Shown one piece after another: positions 50,701-54,726 of a stretch of 64,000 bases of DNA (its first letter is position 1; every line of letters starts with the position of its first letter). The stretch is from the NCBI GenBank assembly GCA_003013855.2, contig ML058405.1, forward strand, positions 1,981,976 through 2,045,975, given 5' to 3'. The stretch is from Liriodendron chinense (Eukaryota > Streptophyta > Magnoliopsida > Magnoliales > Magnoliaceae). The position numbers and the translations under genes are program-made. Under the pieces are notes generated by a model. The model was not told where the DNA came from. It searched no databases and saw only the letters and a list, made by a program, of their open reading frames with translations.

Positions 50701-53333
50701 TAAACAAAATTTCAGTGATATTTGGTGCAACCTAAAGTAATAGCAAGGGGTAATGATTAAGTATAAAAGTGAAGAAAGAGCAACAAAACTGATTTAAAAT
50801 ATTTCTTATATTATTTTACTGAAAGCAGTTGAAAAGACTAACGAATTTTCATTGAAATAGAAAAATGAAACAAATCATTAAAAACATTATTGATTTTAAT
50901 GTTATAGTGAAAAATGAGTTGTAATGTGAGCTATGTAGCGTGTAGCATAGTCAATGAAGCGTTTAGCGTAGTCAAATTAATCATGAAGCATAGGCTACAC
51001 GCAACTTAAGTTATTTTCGTGAGTTACGTAGCGTTTAGGCTAAGCTATGCTAAATAGCGTAAGCTACACGCTACATAGCGTAGCTATTTAAAACACTGCC
51101 TTCTACTTATTGACAGCCACACATGTAAGCTAAGTCCAAGTGTTAGCAGTCAATTTTTCTCCTAGGTGTGGCCCACCTTTTTTTTTTTGTTGGTGTGGCC
51201 CACCTAACGGGTGGGTCTGTCCAGTGTTCAAATTGTCGGTATCCTACAATAGAAATAGGACAATAGAAATAGGAAGTGTTTCAAAAAATATGGGTGCACT
51301 CTTTCCACACATTGGTGGGAAAGTTATGTCATCATGTGGGCAGCTTTAGGTGATTAGTGCTGCTCCCCTAAATGATGTCAAACTAATATCTTGGACCAAA
51401 ATCCTTTACACCACCATGTTGTAAGAAGTGCATGCAACACCCTGGCTCTATGGGAGCCACTTAATGTCTGTCAGATATCCACTCTGTCCATCAGTTGAGA
51501 CACCTAATTTTCGCTGCCCATAACAAACATAAGATGGATCCAAGATTAAGGTGGTCCACACCATGGAACAATGTAAATCACCCCTAAAGCCTCTAAATTA
51601 ACTTGGTGCAGCCCACCTAAGTTTTGATCAGAATTAATTTTGGTATTTCTCCTTGTCCTTGTGGGGAACACCTGAATGTGTTGGGTTTCATATAAACAAC
51701 ACAGTTGACCAAGGAAGCTTTCTATGGTGGGCATAATCCATCCCATTGATCCCATGGTGTGGCCCACTTGATCTTTTGAATCGGCTCATTTTCTATTCTC
51801 TGGTCATAAGTCATGGCACGTGGTTTTAAATGGAGTGGATGTCACACACACATCATGGTGGGCCCATGAAGCTCAGGTGTTGCACGCTCTTCTTGCAACA
51901 GGGGTTGTAGACAGGGTTTGTAAGAGAGAGCCGGGAGACGAGAGGTCCCTTTAACCCTATCCGTATGGTGGTAGGTGAGAAATTATTAAGGGTAATTTCG
52001 TTATTTTGAAAATACGAAACAAGATACATATAGATGTCTAACAGCCAGCGCTATGTGACTAACTGATTATTTAAAAAAGTAGGTGGTTGTTGGTCCGTAG
52101 CTTAGACCTTAGGCGGTTATATGAAGAAGCTCATTTGTTTTCTTTCTTATGGAGAATAGTGGTGGAGGCAAGATATTCAGTATTGGCCAGCCTTATGGCT
52201 GTTACGATATGGGTTGTAATGGCTGTTACAGTCCTGTAACGGTCAAGTTTTTTTTTTTACTATTTCAAAGGAAGAAAATGTATCACCCTGTATCAGTCCG
52301 TTGTGGCTGATATTGGCTCTTTTTTCTTTTTTTCATTTTTCTTAATTATTTTATTTATTTTTTTATTTTTATAGAATTGATGTTAGAGCCCATATTATGT
52401 AACAGGTCCCACAGTTACCATTACGTAGTGGCCATTTTGGCTGTTATGTAGTCGTTTTTGAATACCATAGGTGCAGGCTCTGTGTGTGTGTGTGTGTGTG
52501 GTTCTGTTTTGTCTTTGTTTGATGAGATATCTTGTACAGACGAAGATAGATTGGCAAGATTACCTCCAGATTCAGATGAGCAACAAGCTGAACTTGTGGC
52601 TATTCAGGAGGAGGATGGATATAACTGGGGGTAATACATTATTATCCTGATGTAATACACTTCATTGATGCTTTTGAGTTATTTGCTTCAATAAAGTTCG
52701 ATTCGCGTTGCTAAACTGCATTTTCTTTGAATAACAAAGGTACAACCCTGTTCTTTGGGGGGTTCCAAAAGGAAGTTATGCAAGCAACCCAAATAGTCCA
52801 TGCCGTACTCTTGAATTCCGTAAAATGGTTCAGGTGTGTGTGCCTCTAATATAAAGACAGCTGACCCCACACACTAAGTTATGGAATTAGTTTCGGTTAT
52901 GGTTAACTGTTCCCTCTTGTATTGGCATCCTTTATTTCTAGGCACTTAATCGCATTGGTCTTCGAGTTGTGCTGGATGTCGTCTACAATCATGTTCATGG
53001 AAGTGGTCCTCTTGACAATAACTCTGTGCTTGAGAAGGTAATGAGTTTTGTCTTGCTTTCATTACCCATTTATCAACTTAGTCTCCCTGAATCAGCCTCT
53101 TTGTCAAATGAACTCATGGTATCCACATGGATACTCGTCAATTTATCAAGTACCTATACTTTTTGAAACACTTCCTATTTCTATTGTGACAGGTGGTTCC
53201 TGGATACTATTTACGGAGGAACACTGATGGATGTATTGAGCATAGCACGTGCACAAATAATACTGCCAGTGAGCATTTTATGGTGGAGCGATTGATTGTT
53301 GATGATCTCCTATGTTGGGCAGTTGACTATAAG
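2445..53333 (+). CDS. PU1: Pullulanase/limit dextrinase (PU1-type), partial, 12 exons joined
   Basis: Starch-debranching enzyme of the plastid, hydrolysing alpha-1,6 branch links of amylopectin and limit dextrins (GH13 family). Exons: 2445-2580, 17637-17689, 17895-18003, 19240-19376, 19460-19659, 22244-22393, 23497-23557, 34448-34568, 52540-52630, 52740-52833, 52942-53037, 53193-53333. Every junction is GT-AG and the phases agree, giving 463 uninterrupted codons. The translation follows plant limit dextrinases from the ARAYWVT segment through LQLPGVLDDLFSYSGPLG, LYLWAPTAQ, FSDISIYELHIRDF, LTHVHLLPTFQFG, YNWGYNPVLWGVPKGSYAS and DVVYNH (GH13 region I) to NNTASEHFMVERLIVDDLL. The full protein is normally about 900-960 residues. 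The transit-peptide exon and the C-terminal catalytic half (starting near the VDGFRFD motif) are outside the window or unseen. No stop or frameshift appears in any exon, so the gene looks functional. Start and end here are exon limits, not gene limits. Confidence 0.95.
2581..3237. other. Start of first giant PU1 intron
   Basis: No recognised element. Copia A begins at 3238. Confidence 0.5.
3238..3456 (+). repeat. 5' LTR of copia A
   Basis: Begins TGTTGGAACA and ends CTACA directly before a tRNA-iMet-type primer site. A TATA-like CATATAAATAG at 3356-3366 probably marks the U3 promoter. Confidence 0.8.
3457..3469 (+). promoter_or_regulatory. Primer-binding site of copia A
   Basis: TGATATCAGAGAC abuts the LTR. 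It is close to TGGTATCAGAGC, the usual complement of the plant initiator tRNA-Met 3' end. Confidence 0.8.
3999..4640 (+). pseudogene. Copia A gag (disrupted)
   Basis: It opens with MDSSHLDISEGLLS, then FNGNKFLLWPRVVRMYVIG, a gag core like those of copia B and C. It breaks at a stop near 4165 and continues in other frames (DSHSAEIVRIREDEAKTYKF). Structural nucleocapsid-type protein by family. It is not expected to be made from this copy. Confidence 0.75.
4746..5690 (+). pseudogene. Copia A zinc knuckle, protease and gag-pre-integrase remnants
   Basis: A degenerate zinc knuckle (FCNRSGYTRDRCFKLHG) is followed by the aspartic protease motif TWIIDSGALDHLTG. Next come the GAG-pre-integrase block and a CQFSKHVRISFP-like zinc finger near 5625-5660. 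Frame changes occur near 4990, 5190 and 5540. Confidence 0.75.
5736..6527 (-). pseudogene. Copia RNase H fragment, inverted
   Basis: The minus strand at 6037-6219 gives HILRYLKRAPDHGILYK and YSDTDWADSPSNRRSTS, a copia RNase H core. Past 6037 it degrades but keeps the order YDNQATSYVANNPV and HERTKHIEVDCHFI. Its 5' side is cut by the LINE tail at 6528. It is from a different copia copy than A. Confidence 0.8.
6528..8275 (-). mobile_element. LINE (L1-type), 5'-truncated, minus strand
   Basis: The 3' end is the T-run at 6528-6536 (poly-A on the minus strand). Minus-strand frames give the RT zinc-binding domain: NTAHLWLVGRNKVLTLDNL and NICLLCMSDAESINQLFIHC. Further 5' are FLIGVAFSLGNGEKICFGED and a block near LLGKWWWRFNTKRDSLW. 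It is interrupted by the hAT element at 7321-7789. The RT palm itself is missing. Confidence 0.85.
7321..7789. mobile_element. hAT-like non-autonomous element, 469 bp
   Basis: Terminal inverted repeats are TAGGGCTATAAATGG at the left end and CATTTACAGCCCTA at the right end. It is flanked by 8-bp target duplications GCTAGGAA (7313-7320) and GCTGGGAA (7790-7797), 7 of 8 identical. The interior repeats AAATGGGTTTGGGTC-like subterminal motifs in both orientations. It has no coding capacity and sits inside a LINE. Confidence 0.88.
8490..8750. mobile_element. Probable non-autonomous DNA element remnant
   Basis: Rich in GAGCCGAG/CTCGGTTTG-type subterminal motifs. It ends near 8746 in GTGTCCAGCTCTA, whose complement TAGAGCTGGACAC resembles hAT termini elsewhere in the window. 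The left end was not found. Confidence 0.45.
8886..9300. repeat. Three-copy tandem array, about 130-bp unit
   Basis: Each unit holds GGTCCACNTGAG, GGATCTGCCTCATTTTT, CCATGCCNTAAAATGAGTTG and CATCAAGGTGGGCCC in the same order. Units start near 8900, 9040 and 9165. The same module recurs at 60340-61860. Confidence 0.8.
9301..9759. other. No recognised feature
   Basis: AT-rich sequence followed by a possible extension of the older copia pol (minus strand). Nothing is clear enough to name. Confidence 0.4.
9760..9952 (-). pseudogene. Older copia RT, downstream half, split by copia B
   Basis: The minus strand gives FNKVGFEFGMKRNEVD and, further on, VYVEDIIIIGS, where copia RT normally has YVDD. 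It continues the RT interrupted at 14937. Removing copia B plus one GAACT duplication puts both halves in one frame. Confidence 0.8.
9953..10176 (-). repeat. 3' LTR of copia B
   Basis: 224 bp. On the minus strand it begins TGTTGAAACATAAGGGCC. The polypurine tract CCAACTTGAGGGGGAG lies immediately upstream in the element's direction. Confidence 0.92.
10184..11030 (-). pseudogene. Copia B RNase H domain
   Basis: Frame 10499-11017 (minus) carries YQRLVGKLIYLTITRPDI, HHILRYLKTCPGRGILYK and GRKSTSGYCTFVGGN. The catalytic block usually reading DADWAG is YADWAG here, so the first acidic residue is lost. The domain runs on in another frame to a stop at 10184-10186, next to the polypurine tract. Confidence 0.85.
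11045..11790 (-). pseudogene. Copia B reverse transcriptase
   Basis: Minus-strand frame 11056-11520 has YTETFSPVAKLNFVRLIL, QLDVNNAFLNGDLTEEVYM and KKALYDLKQSPRAWF. The active-site box is YVDN instead of YVDD, which removes a metal-binding aspartate. The upstream part (WKQAMEAEIEALHKSGTWDV) is frameshifted near 11545. By family it would copy element RNA into cDNA in virus-like particles. This copy cannot. Confidence 0.9.
11900..12851 (-). pseudogene. Copia B integrase
   Basis: Minus-strand frame 12453-12851 holds CEVCQLSKHVRNSFPV (zinc-binding end) and then FVTFIDDFSRVTWAY (first catalytic aspartate region). It continues with frameshifts to 11900, including VFGCVCFVHNSSPSKDKLD. Several breaks near 12240-12450 remove the last part of the core. 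Confidence 0.85.
12852..13481 (-). pseudogene. Copia B protease and gag-pre-integrase
   Basis: A 209-codon minus-strand stretch has the intact aspartic protease motif TWIIDSGASDHMTG near residues 65-80. GAG-pre-integrase sequence follows, ending SVSLWHA. The catalytic Asp-Ser-Gly is preserved here. Confidence 0.88.
13500..14420 (-). pseudogene. Copia B gag
   Basis: The minus strand has the gag core (ESANAIVMGWLLN, SAYFFYKSATDL at 14092-14295). The basic Gly/Arg region before the zinc knuckle is at 13545-13742. The knuckle reads YTHYNRLGHSVE, so both leading cysteines are lost compared with copia C. Multiple frame breaks. Confidence 0.8.
14421..14706 (-). other. Copia B leader and primer-binding site
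   Basis: Untranslated leader between the 5' LTR and gag. It includes the PBS at 14694-14706 (GGCTCTGATATCA read on the plus strand) and a G-run of about 20 bases at 14510-14529. It holds at most one recognisable unit of the 31-bp repeat that is expanded in copia C. Confidence 0.75.
14707..14931 (-). repeat. 5' LTR of copia B
   Basis: 225 bp. The outermost base is G where TG...CA would predict A on the plus strand. It is flanked by the GAACT duplication. Confidence 0.9.
14937..15003 (-). pseudogene. Older copia RT, upstream half
   Basis: The minus strand encodes KVCHFKTSIYGLKQPPRA followed by a stop where the family has tryptophan. The frame resumes at 9952 across the copia B insertion. Confidence 0.82.
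15004..15489. other. PU1 intron sequence, nothing recognised
   Basis: AT-rich, with an A/GAAAA-rich tract at 15262-15300. No family or gene seen. Confidence 0.5.
15499..15699. mobile_element. Mutator-type MITE, 201 bp
   Basis: Near-perfect inverted arms of about 70 bp. The left arm has ATTGGCTTCCAAGCAGGAAA and ends TTGGTCCACATCA. The right arm is its complement. Flanks are ATTCTTAAG (15490-15498) and ATTCTTATG (15700-15708), a 9-bp duplication matching 8 of 9. That length is typical of Mutator-like elements. Confidence 0.88.
15709..16519. other. PU1 intron sequence, nothing recognised
   Basis: No coding or repeat family identified. Confidence 0.45.
16536..16683 (+). mobile_element. Possible tRNA-derived SINE inside the hAT element
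   Basis: CGCGGGCTCGATTCCCC resembles a pol III B box. The segment ends in an A-run with GAAGAAGAAG (16661-16681). It interrupts the left subterminal region of the host element. The A box is unclear and no TSD was demonstrated. Confidence 0.4.
16951..17135. repeat. 61-bp tandem repeat, about three copies
   Basis: Units start at 16951, 17012 and 17073 with exact 61-bp spacing, then a partial unit at 17122. Each holds CATAGTGGGCCCCACG-like and CACACCATAGAAAACAATGCA-like segments. Confidence 0.85.
17637..17689 (+). CDS. PU1: PU1 exon B
   Basis: 53 bp after a TAATAG acceptor, ending at a GTGAGC donor. It completes the split glycine codon of the previous exon, then encodes QDVRIQLEHDDGGLPEN. It is separated from exon A by a 15.06-kb intron full of transposons. 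Confidence 0.92.
17895..18003 (+). CDS. PU1: PU1 exon C
   Basis: 109 bp between a TTTCAG acceptor and a GTAAGG donor. It encodes VIEKFPHISDYKAF, then RIPNSVDARSLLKCQLAIAS, the conserved N-terminal domain block of limit dextrinases. The preceding intron is 205 bp. Confidence 0.94.
18004..19239. other. PU1 intron between exons C and D
   Basis: No mobile element is recognised. It contains a C-run, A-run and (GAA)n cluster at 18599-18658, and short direct repeats of TTTCTGACTCATTTTGGAAG around 19047-19180. Confidence 0.6.
18599..18658. repeat. Poly-C/poly-A/(GAA)n compound microsatellite
   Basis: About 20 C, then about 12 A, then GAA units. Confidence 0.85.
19240..19376 (+). CDS. PU1: PU1 exon D
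   Basis: 137 bp after ATTCAG, ending before GTATGA. It encodes TGLQLPGVLDDLFSYSGPLG and SLYLWAPTAQ, the start of the carbohydrate-binding (CBM48-type) module in this family. Phase agrees with exon C through a split valine codon. Confidence 0.95.
19389..19436. repeat. (CT)24 microsatellite filling an 83-bp intron
   Basis: Twenty-four uninterrupted CT units from 19389 to 19436, within the intron at 19377-19459 between PU1 exons D and E. It doubles as a long polypyrimidine tract. Confidence 0.95.
19460..19659 (+). CDS. PU1: PU1 exon E
   Basis: 200 bp after AAGCAG, ending before GTATGT. It encodes VQLKEVNGVWSVDGPRSW, YEVSAYHP and NDPYARG, the second half of the CBM48-type module. The upstream intron is only 83 bp and is mostly a CT dinucleotide repeat. 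Confidence 0.95.
20228..22099. mobile_element. PIF/Harbinger-like non-autonomous element, 1.87 kb
   Basis: The left end is GGGGCTTGTTTGGCATC and the right end on the other strand is GGGGCATTTGGCATCCCC. The flanking trinucleotide is CTA on both sides (20225-20227 and 22100-22102). Subterminal AATAAGAGCTTATTT-like motifs occur at both ends. The middle is replaced by a GGGCCCAC minisatellite. No transposase was seen. Confidence 0.75.
20478..21824. repeat. Minisatellite, degenerate 30-35-bp unit, about 40 copies
   Basis: Repeats of the pattern CCATCATGTGGGGCCCACC followed by TTTGATGTGGAC variants, without large interruptions. Copy number is estimated from length. Long open frames across it are a by-product of the periodicity. 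Confidence 0.9.
22244..22393 (+). CDS. PU1: PU1 exon F
   Basis: 150 bp after a GAATAG acceptor, ending before GTTAAG. It encodes VNLDSDALKPEGWDELADEK and FSDISIYELHIRDF, the entry to the GH13 barrel. The preceding 2.58-kb intron holds the Harbinger-like element at 20228-22099. Confidence 0.95.
22394..22838. other. PU1 intron, nothing recognised
   Basis: AT-rich intron sequence 5' of a LINE scrap. Confidence 0.5.
22839..23130 (-). pseudogene. LINE 3'-end fragment
   Basis: The minus strand reads RERVSWKALHSAIMWGIWRE and RNHS, the C-terminal signature of plant L1 ORF2. Only this tail is present. Confidence 0.7.
23497..23557 (+). CDS. PU1: PU1 exon G
   Basis: 61 bp after TTGCAG, ending before GTAATG. 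It completes a split serine codon and encodes ANDPSVHPEFRGGYLAFTSQ. Confidence 0.93.
23558..25239. other. PU1 intron, nothing recognised
   Basis: No confident mobile element or gene. A short C/A-rich spot at 24182-24212 and AT-rich unique-looking sequence. Confidence 0.5.
25240..25508 (-). mobile_element. LINE 3' end (left part of a split LINE)
   Basis: A T-run at 25240-25248 is the poly-A on the minus strand. The preceding minus-strand frame resembles the ORF2 C-terminus (VVEVAKEWAAF-like). The rest of this LINE lies right of the gypsy element, from 29753. Confidence 0.65.
25509..28249 (-). repeat. 3' LTR of the gypsy chromovirus
   Basis: Plus-strand ends are TGTAACACCCC and GGGGCGTTACA, a clear TG...CA inverted terminus. 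Length 2741 bp, as is common in Tekay/Del LTRs. It contains a CT/CTTT-rich tract (27016-27080) and many unique segments. Confidence 0.9.
27117..27130 (-). promoter_or_regulatory. Putative TATA box of the gypsy LTR
   Basis: CTCTATATATAGGG on the minus strand, followed downstream (lower coordinates) by a long GA-rich tract. Position within the LTR fits a U3/R border. Inference only. Confidence 0.45.
28250..28267 (-). promoter_or_regulatory. Polypurine tract of the gypsy element
   Basis: Minus strand TAAGGTGGGGGGAGT lies immediately before the LTR terminus TGTAACGCC. It primes plus-strand DNA synthesis in this class. Confidence 0.85.
28268..29752 (-). pseudogene. Gypsy pol C-terminus: integrase with chromodomain
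   Basis: An open minus-strand frame of 494 codons, with no internal stop but N-terminally truncated. The zinc-binding HHCC is at about H70, H77, C107, C110. The catalytic triad is at about D140 (TMDFITGLPKS), D201 (ISDRDSRYTS) and E237 (QTERVNQ). The usual TDGQTERVN is TDSQTERVN here. The C-terminal 50 residues (LRRKVIPLVKVVW, then EEATWE) form the chromodomain-like module that in chromoviruses steers insertion toward marked chromatin. The first dozen or so residues come from the adjoining LINE sequence, so the apparent start is a fusion artefact. Confidence 0.92.
29753..31550 (-). mobile_element. LINE, right part: ORF1 and ORF2 remnants with internal deletion
   Basis: Reading leftward on the minus strand, an ORF1 RRM-like domain comes first (31229-30927, including FAFMRMCAEELERAIEILDG). 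The sequence then passes directly into the RT thumb region near 30660 (VGKSEMLGIHMSRDEV). Next are FMSLFKCPPSVRERFDKL (about 30340) and EALLGKWLWRFGLREDAFG. It reaches the gypsy break at about 29750. The endonuclease and RT palm are absent. Confidence 0.8.
31690..33266 (+). mobile_element. LINE, 5'-truncated, plus strand, with poly-A
   Basis: It starts inside the RT thumb (VNIFKSEILGVSISKGEV) and proceeds through TTYLGLPLCIGKPVKHMWDK and PVYFMSLYRCPKSIFDELEK. The RT zinc-binding domain follows at 32552-33013 (FGWLVGRKKVLTIDNL, NICLMCFKDAEFVDHLFIHC). It ends in a 3' UTR and an A-run at 33247-33266. Stops and frameshifts near 31980, 32120 and 32350, and a G-run at 32131-32150. Confidence 0.88.
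33267..33959. other. PU1 intron, GTTAYAGG-like motifs
   Basis: Between 33350 and 33470 there are repeated TTATGGGTGTTAT/GTTACAGGGTC motifs in both orientations, echoed at 52190-52460. They are possibly termini of an unidentified DNA element. Otherwise AT-rich. Confidence 0.4.
33960..34150. mobile_element. Foldback/MITE-like inverted repeat, 191 bp
   Basis: Left arm 33960-34009 (GGAAATGATACAATAC, then GGGTAAGCCACCAA). Right arm 34101-34150 is its imperfect complement (TTGGTGGCTTACC, then GTATCATTCC). No convincing target duplication, so the class is undetermined. Confidence 0.7.
34448..34568 (+). CDS. PU1: PU1 exon H
   Basis: 121 bp after TTGCAG, ending before GTAAAA. It encodes DSAGVLHLRQLSEAG, LTHVHLLPTFQFGGVADEK and EQWKYI. 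It is isolated between a 10.9-kb and an 18.0-kb intron. Confidence 0.94.
34861..35225. repeat. Imperfect tandem duplication, 155-190-bp units
   Basis: Segments starting near 34861 and 35052, and a partial one at 35208, share GGGGAAAATGGTGGATTTC-like starts and AAAATACACATATTT and AATAAGTTTTCCTTTAA blocks. Confidence 0.75.
35228..35545. repeat. (CATC)n / (CATA)n microsatellite
   Basis: About 320 bp of CATC, CATG and CATA tetranucleotides. Several long frames on both strands are purely repeat translations. Confidence 0.95.
35564..37538 (-). repeat. 3' LTR of element F
   Basis: 1975 bp. The plus-strand right end ACTAACA is followed by AGCCCCCCT (a polypurine tract on the minus strand). The left end TGACATT corresponds to the edge next to the PBS in the other copy at 46583. 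It contains a cluster of ACCGGT palindromes. Confidence 0.8.
36916..37175. repeat. Cluster of GACCGGTCG-type palindromes inside LTR of F
   Basis: At least eight variants of CGACCGGTCG occur within 260 bp (for example near 36926, 37040, 37062 and 37145) in an otherwise AT-rich LTR. The LTR midsection is CpG-rich. Confidence 0.75.
37539..37800 (-). promoter_or_regulatory. Multiple polypurine tracts of element F
   Basis: Plus-strand AGCCCCCCT (37539), TTTTTCCCCCTTTTTG (about 37735) and TCTCCCCCTT (about 37770) are purine tracts on the minus strand. They flank a TTGTCAACAATTGACAA palindrome. Several such tracts are a known trait of Sireviruses. Confidence 0.75.
37938..38149 (+). repeat. 5' LTR of copia E
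   Basis: 212 bp, TGTGAGATATGATG to AATGTCA-like end (CTGTTGTCA). It lacks the 5-bp and 2-bp insertions present in the 3' copy. Confidence 0.92.
38161..38897 (+). other. Copia E leader, CCACC/CACCAC-rich
   Basis: Pyrimidine- and proline-codon-rich leader with two copies of a roughly 60-bp unit (AACATCACCACCACCACCGG) at about 38440-38520. A 248-codon frame at 38077-38823 spans it but begins inside the LTR and looks compositional, so it is not called as a gene. Confidence 0.6.
38898..40590 (+). pseudogene. Copia E gag, split by a solo LTR
   Basis: Starts ATG at 38898 (MDKNSFKADAPRCSFDGSNY) and runs to 39059. It resumes at 39977 in the same frame once the insert and one AATTT copy are discounted. 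Further on are QSNAARLYRLEQDLLHLTQG and stops near 40210-40275. The zinc knuckle CRGCNKVGHVVAQC (C-x2-C-x4-H-x4-C) at about 40500 is complete. Inactive because of the stops. Confidence 0.88.
39060..39971. mobile_element. Solo LTR 1 (912 bp), TSD AATTT
   Basis: TGATGAGGAC...CTGCATCA, with short inverted ends TGATG/CATCA and a perfect flanking AATTT (39055-39059, 39972-39976). Same family as the LTR at 44917. It carries palindromic CGGGCGCCCG clusters at about 39250-39345 and TTATTTAAGTGGGCTA near 39424. No internal region remains. Confidence 0.93.
40800..43833 (+). pseudogene. Copia E pol (protease, integrase, RT, RNase H)
   Basis: The protease motif reads WYFNSGASNHMTG at about 40829, with the catalytic aspartate replaced by asparagine. 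GAG-pre-integrase is at 40935-41396 (KLWHSSLGHPHSDRLLHLF). Integrase remnants run 41400-42150 with several frame changes. RT is at 42408-43128 (TENHTWDIVPCPHGQQLIG, LVYVDDLLLTG with the YVDD box intact, MKDLGPLTYFLGLEVS). RNase H is at 43153-43833 (AYSDADWAGC intact, SKSIIEVEYRAMSAAYSEIV, stop at 43831-43833). At least six breaks overall. Confidence 0.9.
43881..44099 (+). repeat. 3' LTR of copia E
   Basis: 219 bp starting TGTAAGATATGATG, directly after the G-run at 43873-43880. Confidence 0.92.
44539..46381 (-). pseudogene. Sirevirus-like gag of element F, split by solo LTR 2
   Basis: Read on the minus strand from 46381. The gag core includes SAWEILETIHEGTSTVKHSK and LQLTTQFENIKMGDDKTFME (45993-46358), then stops. 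After the solo LTR insert (44917-45856) comes a Lys/Glu-rich segment with SKDSDEDDEEEELNKKFKRF and a zinc knuckle QCYNYDEYGHVTKEW that has lost its second cysteine (44606-44916). By family it would package element RNA. It is non-functional here. Confidence 0.85.
44917..45856. mobile_element. Solo LTR 2 (940 bp), TSD GGGGG
   Basis: TGATGCGGAAC...CTGCATCA, flanked by GGGGG (44912-44916 and 45857-45861). It matches solo LTR 1 along its length, nearly identical over the last 300 bp, with CGGGCGCCCG palindromes at about 45130 and 45215. Confidence 0.93.
46570..46911 (-). repeat. PBS and partial 5' LTR of element F
   Basis: The PBS (minus strand ATTTGTATCAGAG) at 46570-46582 abuts the LTR end at 46583. 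The LTR matches 35564-35890 and is cut by copia C at 46912. Its remainder is not found to the right. Confidence 0.85.
47252..47499. repeat. 31-bp x 8 minisatellite in copia C leader
   Basis: Eight consecutive units of exactly 31 bp without indels, consensus AGATCCGATGCCANCAGGGC followed by NNCGGAANCC. A ninth partial unit starts at 47500. Alternate units resemble each other more, suggesting 62-bp expansion steps. Confidence 0.93.
47713..48600 (+). pseudogene. Copia C gag
   Basis: Starts MDSKSSEGPLSITSTKF. A run of 30 T (47768-47797) replaces the following codons. It then continues with QLRTELYSLAQNN and, after stops near 48110-48215, a basic stretch. The zinc knuckle CAHCNHSGHLVERC (about 48511-48552) is intact, unlike that of copia B. 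Confidence 0.85.
48600..50628 (+). pseudogene. Copia C protease, integrase and RT start
   Basis: The protease motif TWIIDSGASDHMTG is intact near 48808. GAG-pre-integrase (SVSLWHARLDHVPSHVLN) and the integrase zinc region CEVCQLSKHVRNSFPVVEH are at 49154-49444. The integrase core shows IDDFS and QQNGVSE-like remnants to 49730. The linker (49865-50173) and RT start (EALHKSGTWDV, VAKGYTQLF) come before truncation. At least five frame breaks. Confidence 0.85.
50629..51098. mobile_element. hAT-like element related to 16520-17469
   Basis: The right end on the other strand reads CAGTGTTTTAAATAGCTACG, matching the left terminus of the 950-bp element. CTACACGCTACATAGCG subterminal motifs are repeated. 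The left end is at the copia C break and lacks a clear terminal repeat. No TSD. Confidence 0.6.
51099..52539. other. PU1 intron with GTGGGCCC-type repeat module
   Basis: From about 51165 to 51880 it carries GTGGCCCACCT, GGTGGTCCACACCATGGAA and CATCATGGTGGGCCCATGA segments of the module seen at 60340-61860. From 52190 to 52460 GTTACAGTCCTGTAACGG-like motifs recur. A (TG)n is at 52482-52500. Confidence 0.55.
52540..52630 (+). CDS. PU1: PU1 exon I
   Basis: 91 bp after TACAG, ending before GTAATA. It completes a split aspartate codon from exon H across an 18-kb intron and encodes LPPDSDEQQAELVAIQEEDG and YNW. Confidence 0.94.
52740..52833 (+). CDS. PU1: PU1 exon J
   Basis: 94 bp after AAAG, ending before GTGTGT. 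It encodes YNPVLWGVPKGSYASNP and LEFRKMVQ, near-invariant in plant and bacterial pullulanases. The 109-bp preceding intron is normal-sized. Confidence 0.95.
52942..53037 (+). CDS. PU1: PU1 exon K (GH13 region I)
   Basis: 96 bp after TTCTAG, ending before GTAATG, exactly 32 codons. It encodes ALNRIGLRVVLDVVYNHVHG. DVVYNH is conserved region I of GH13 enzymes. Confidence 0.96.
53193..53333 (+). CDS. PU1: PU1 exon L (last in window)
   Basis: 141 bp after TGACAG, exactly 47 codons, ending AAG before GTCATT. It encodes VVPGYYLRRNTDG and NNTASEHFMVERLIVDDLL. The family sequence next expected is VDGFRFD, which carries the catalytic nucleophile. It was not found from 53334 to 64000, so the following intron exceeds 10.6 kb. 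Confidence 0.94.
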
Positions 53334-54215
<882 letters not shown>

Positions 54216-54726
54216 TTTTTTCAAAACCCAACTCACCATATATATCCCAATTCCTTTGTAACAAGTTTCTATATTAAGTCCAGCCTCCACATCAAGATTT
54301 AAATCACCCAATCTCTATTTTATTTCAGTTCCCTTTTGGCAACCTATTTTTCTTACACAAGTTTCCTTTGTTATAAAAAATTCTTTTAATCAAAATTCAA
54401 ATCTTCTGTCTGATATTTCCTCCATTACCTTTTCTTTTGCTTTAGATTACCTGTAGGCCATACCCAATTCTCTCTTAAGCAAAATTCCTCTCTTTTGAAT
54501 ATTGTCTTGGAAACTTGCGTCTAAATTTGGTCAAGTGTGTGTACTTTAGCATTCCCATTTTATGCTAACTTTCACCTGCTTGCTCTTGTTTTGTCTCTAG
54601 TTCATTATCTTGTGTTTTCCTTTTCTTCATTATTTCTTTCATAAGTGCAAAAAAACCTTCCTCCTTTTTCCTGAATTAAATTATCAAGTAAAATGTGTTT
54701 AACATGTGTAATAACACTTTTTATTT

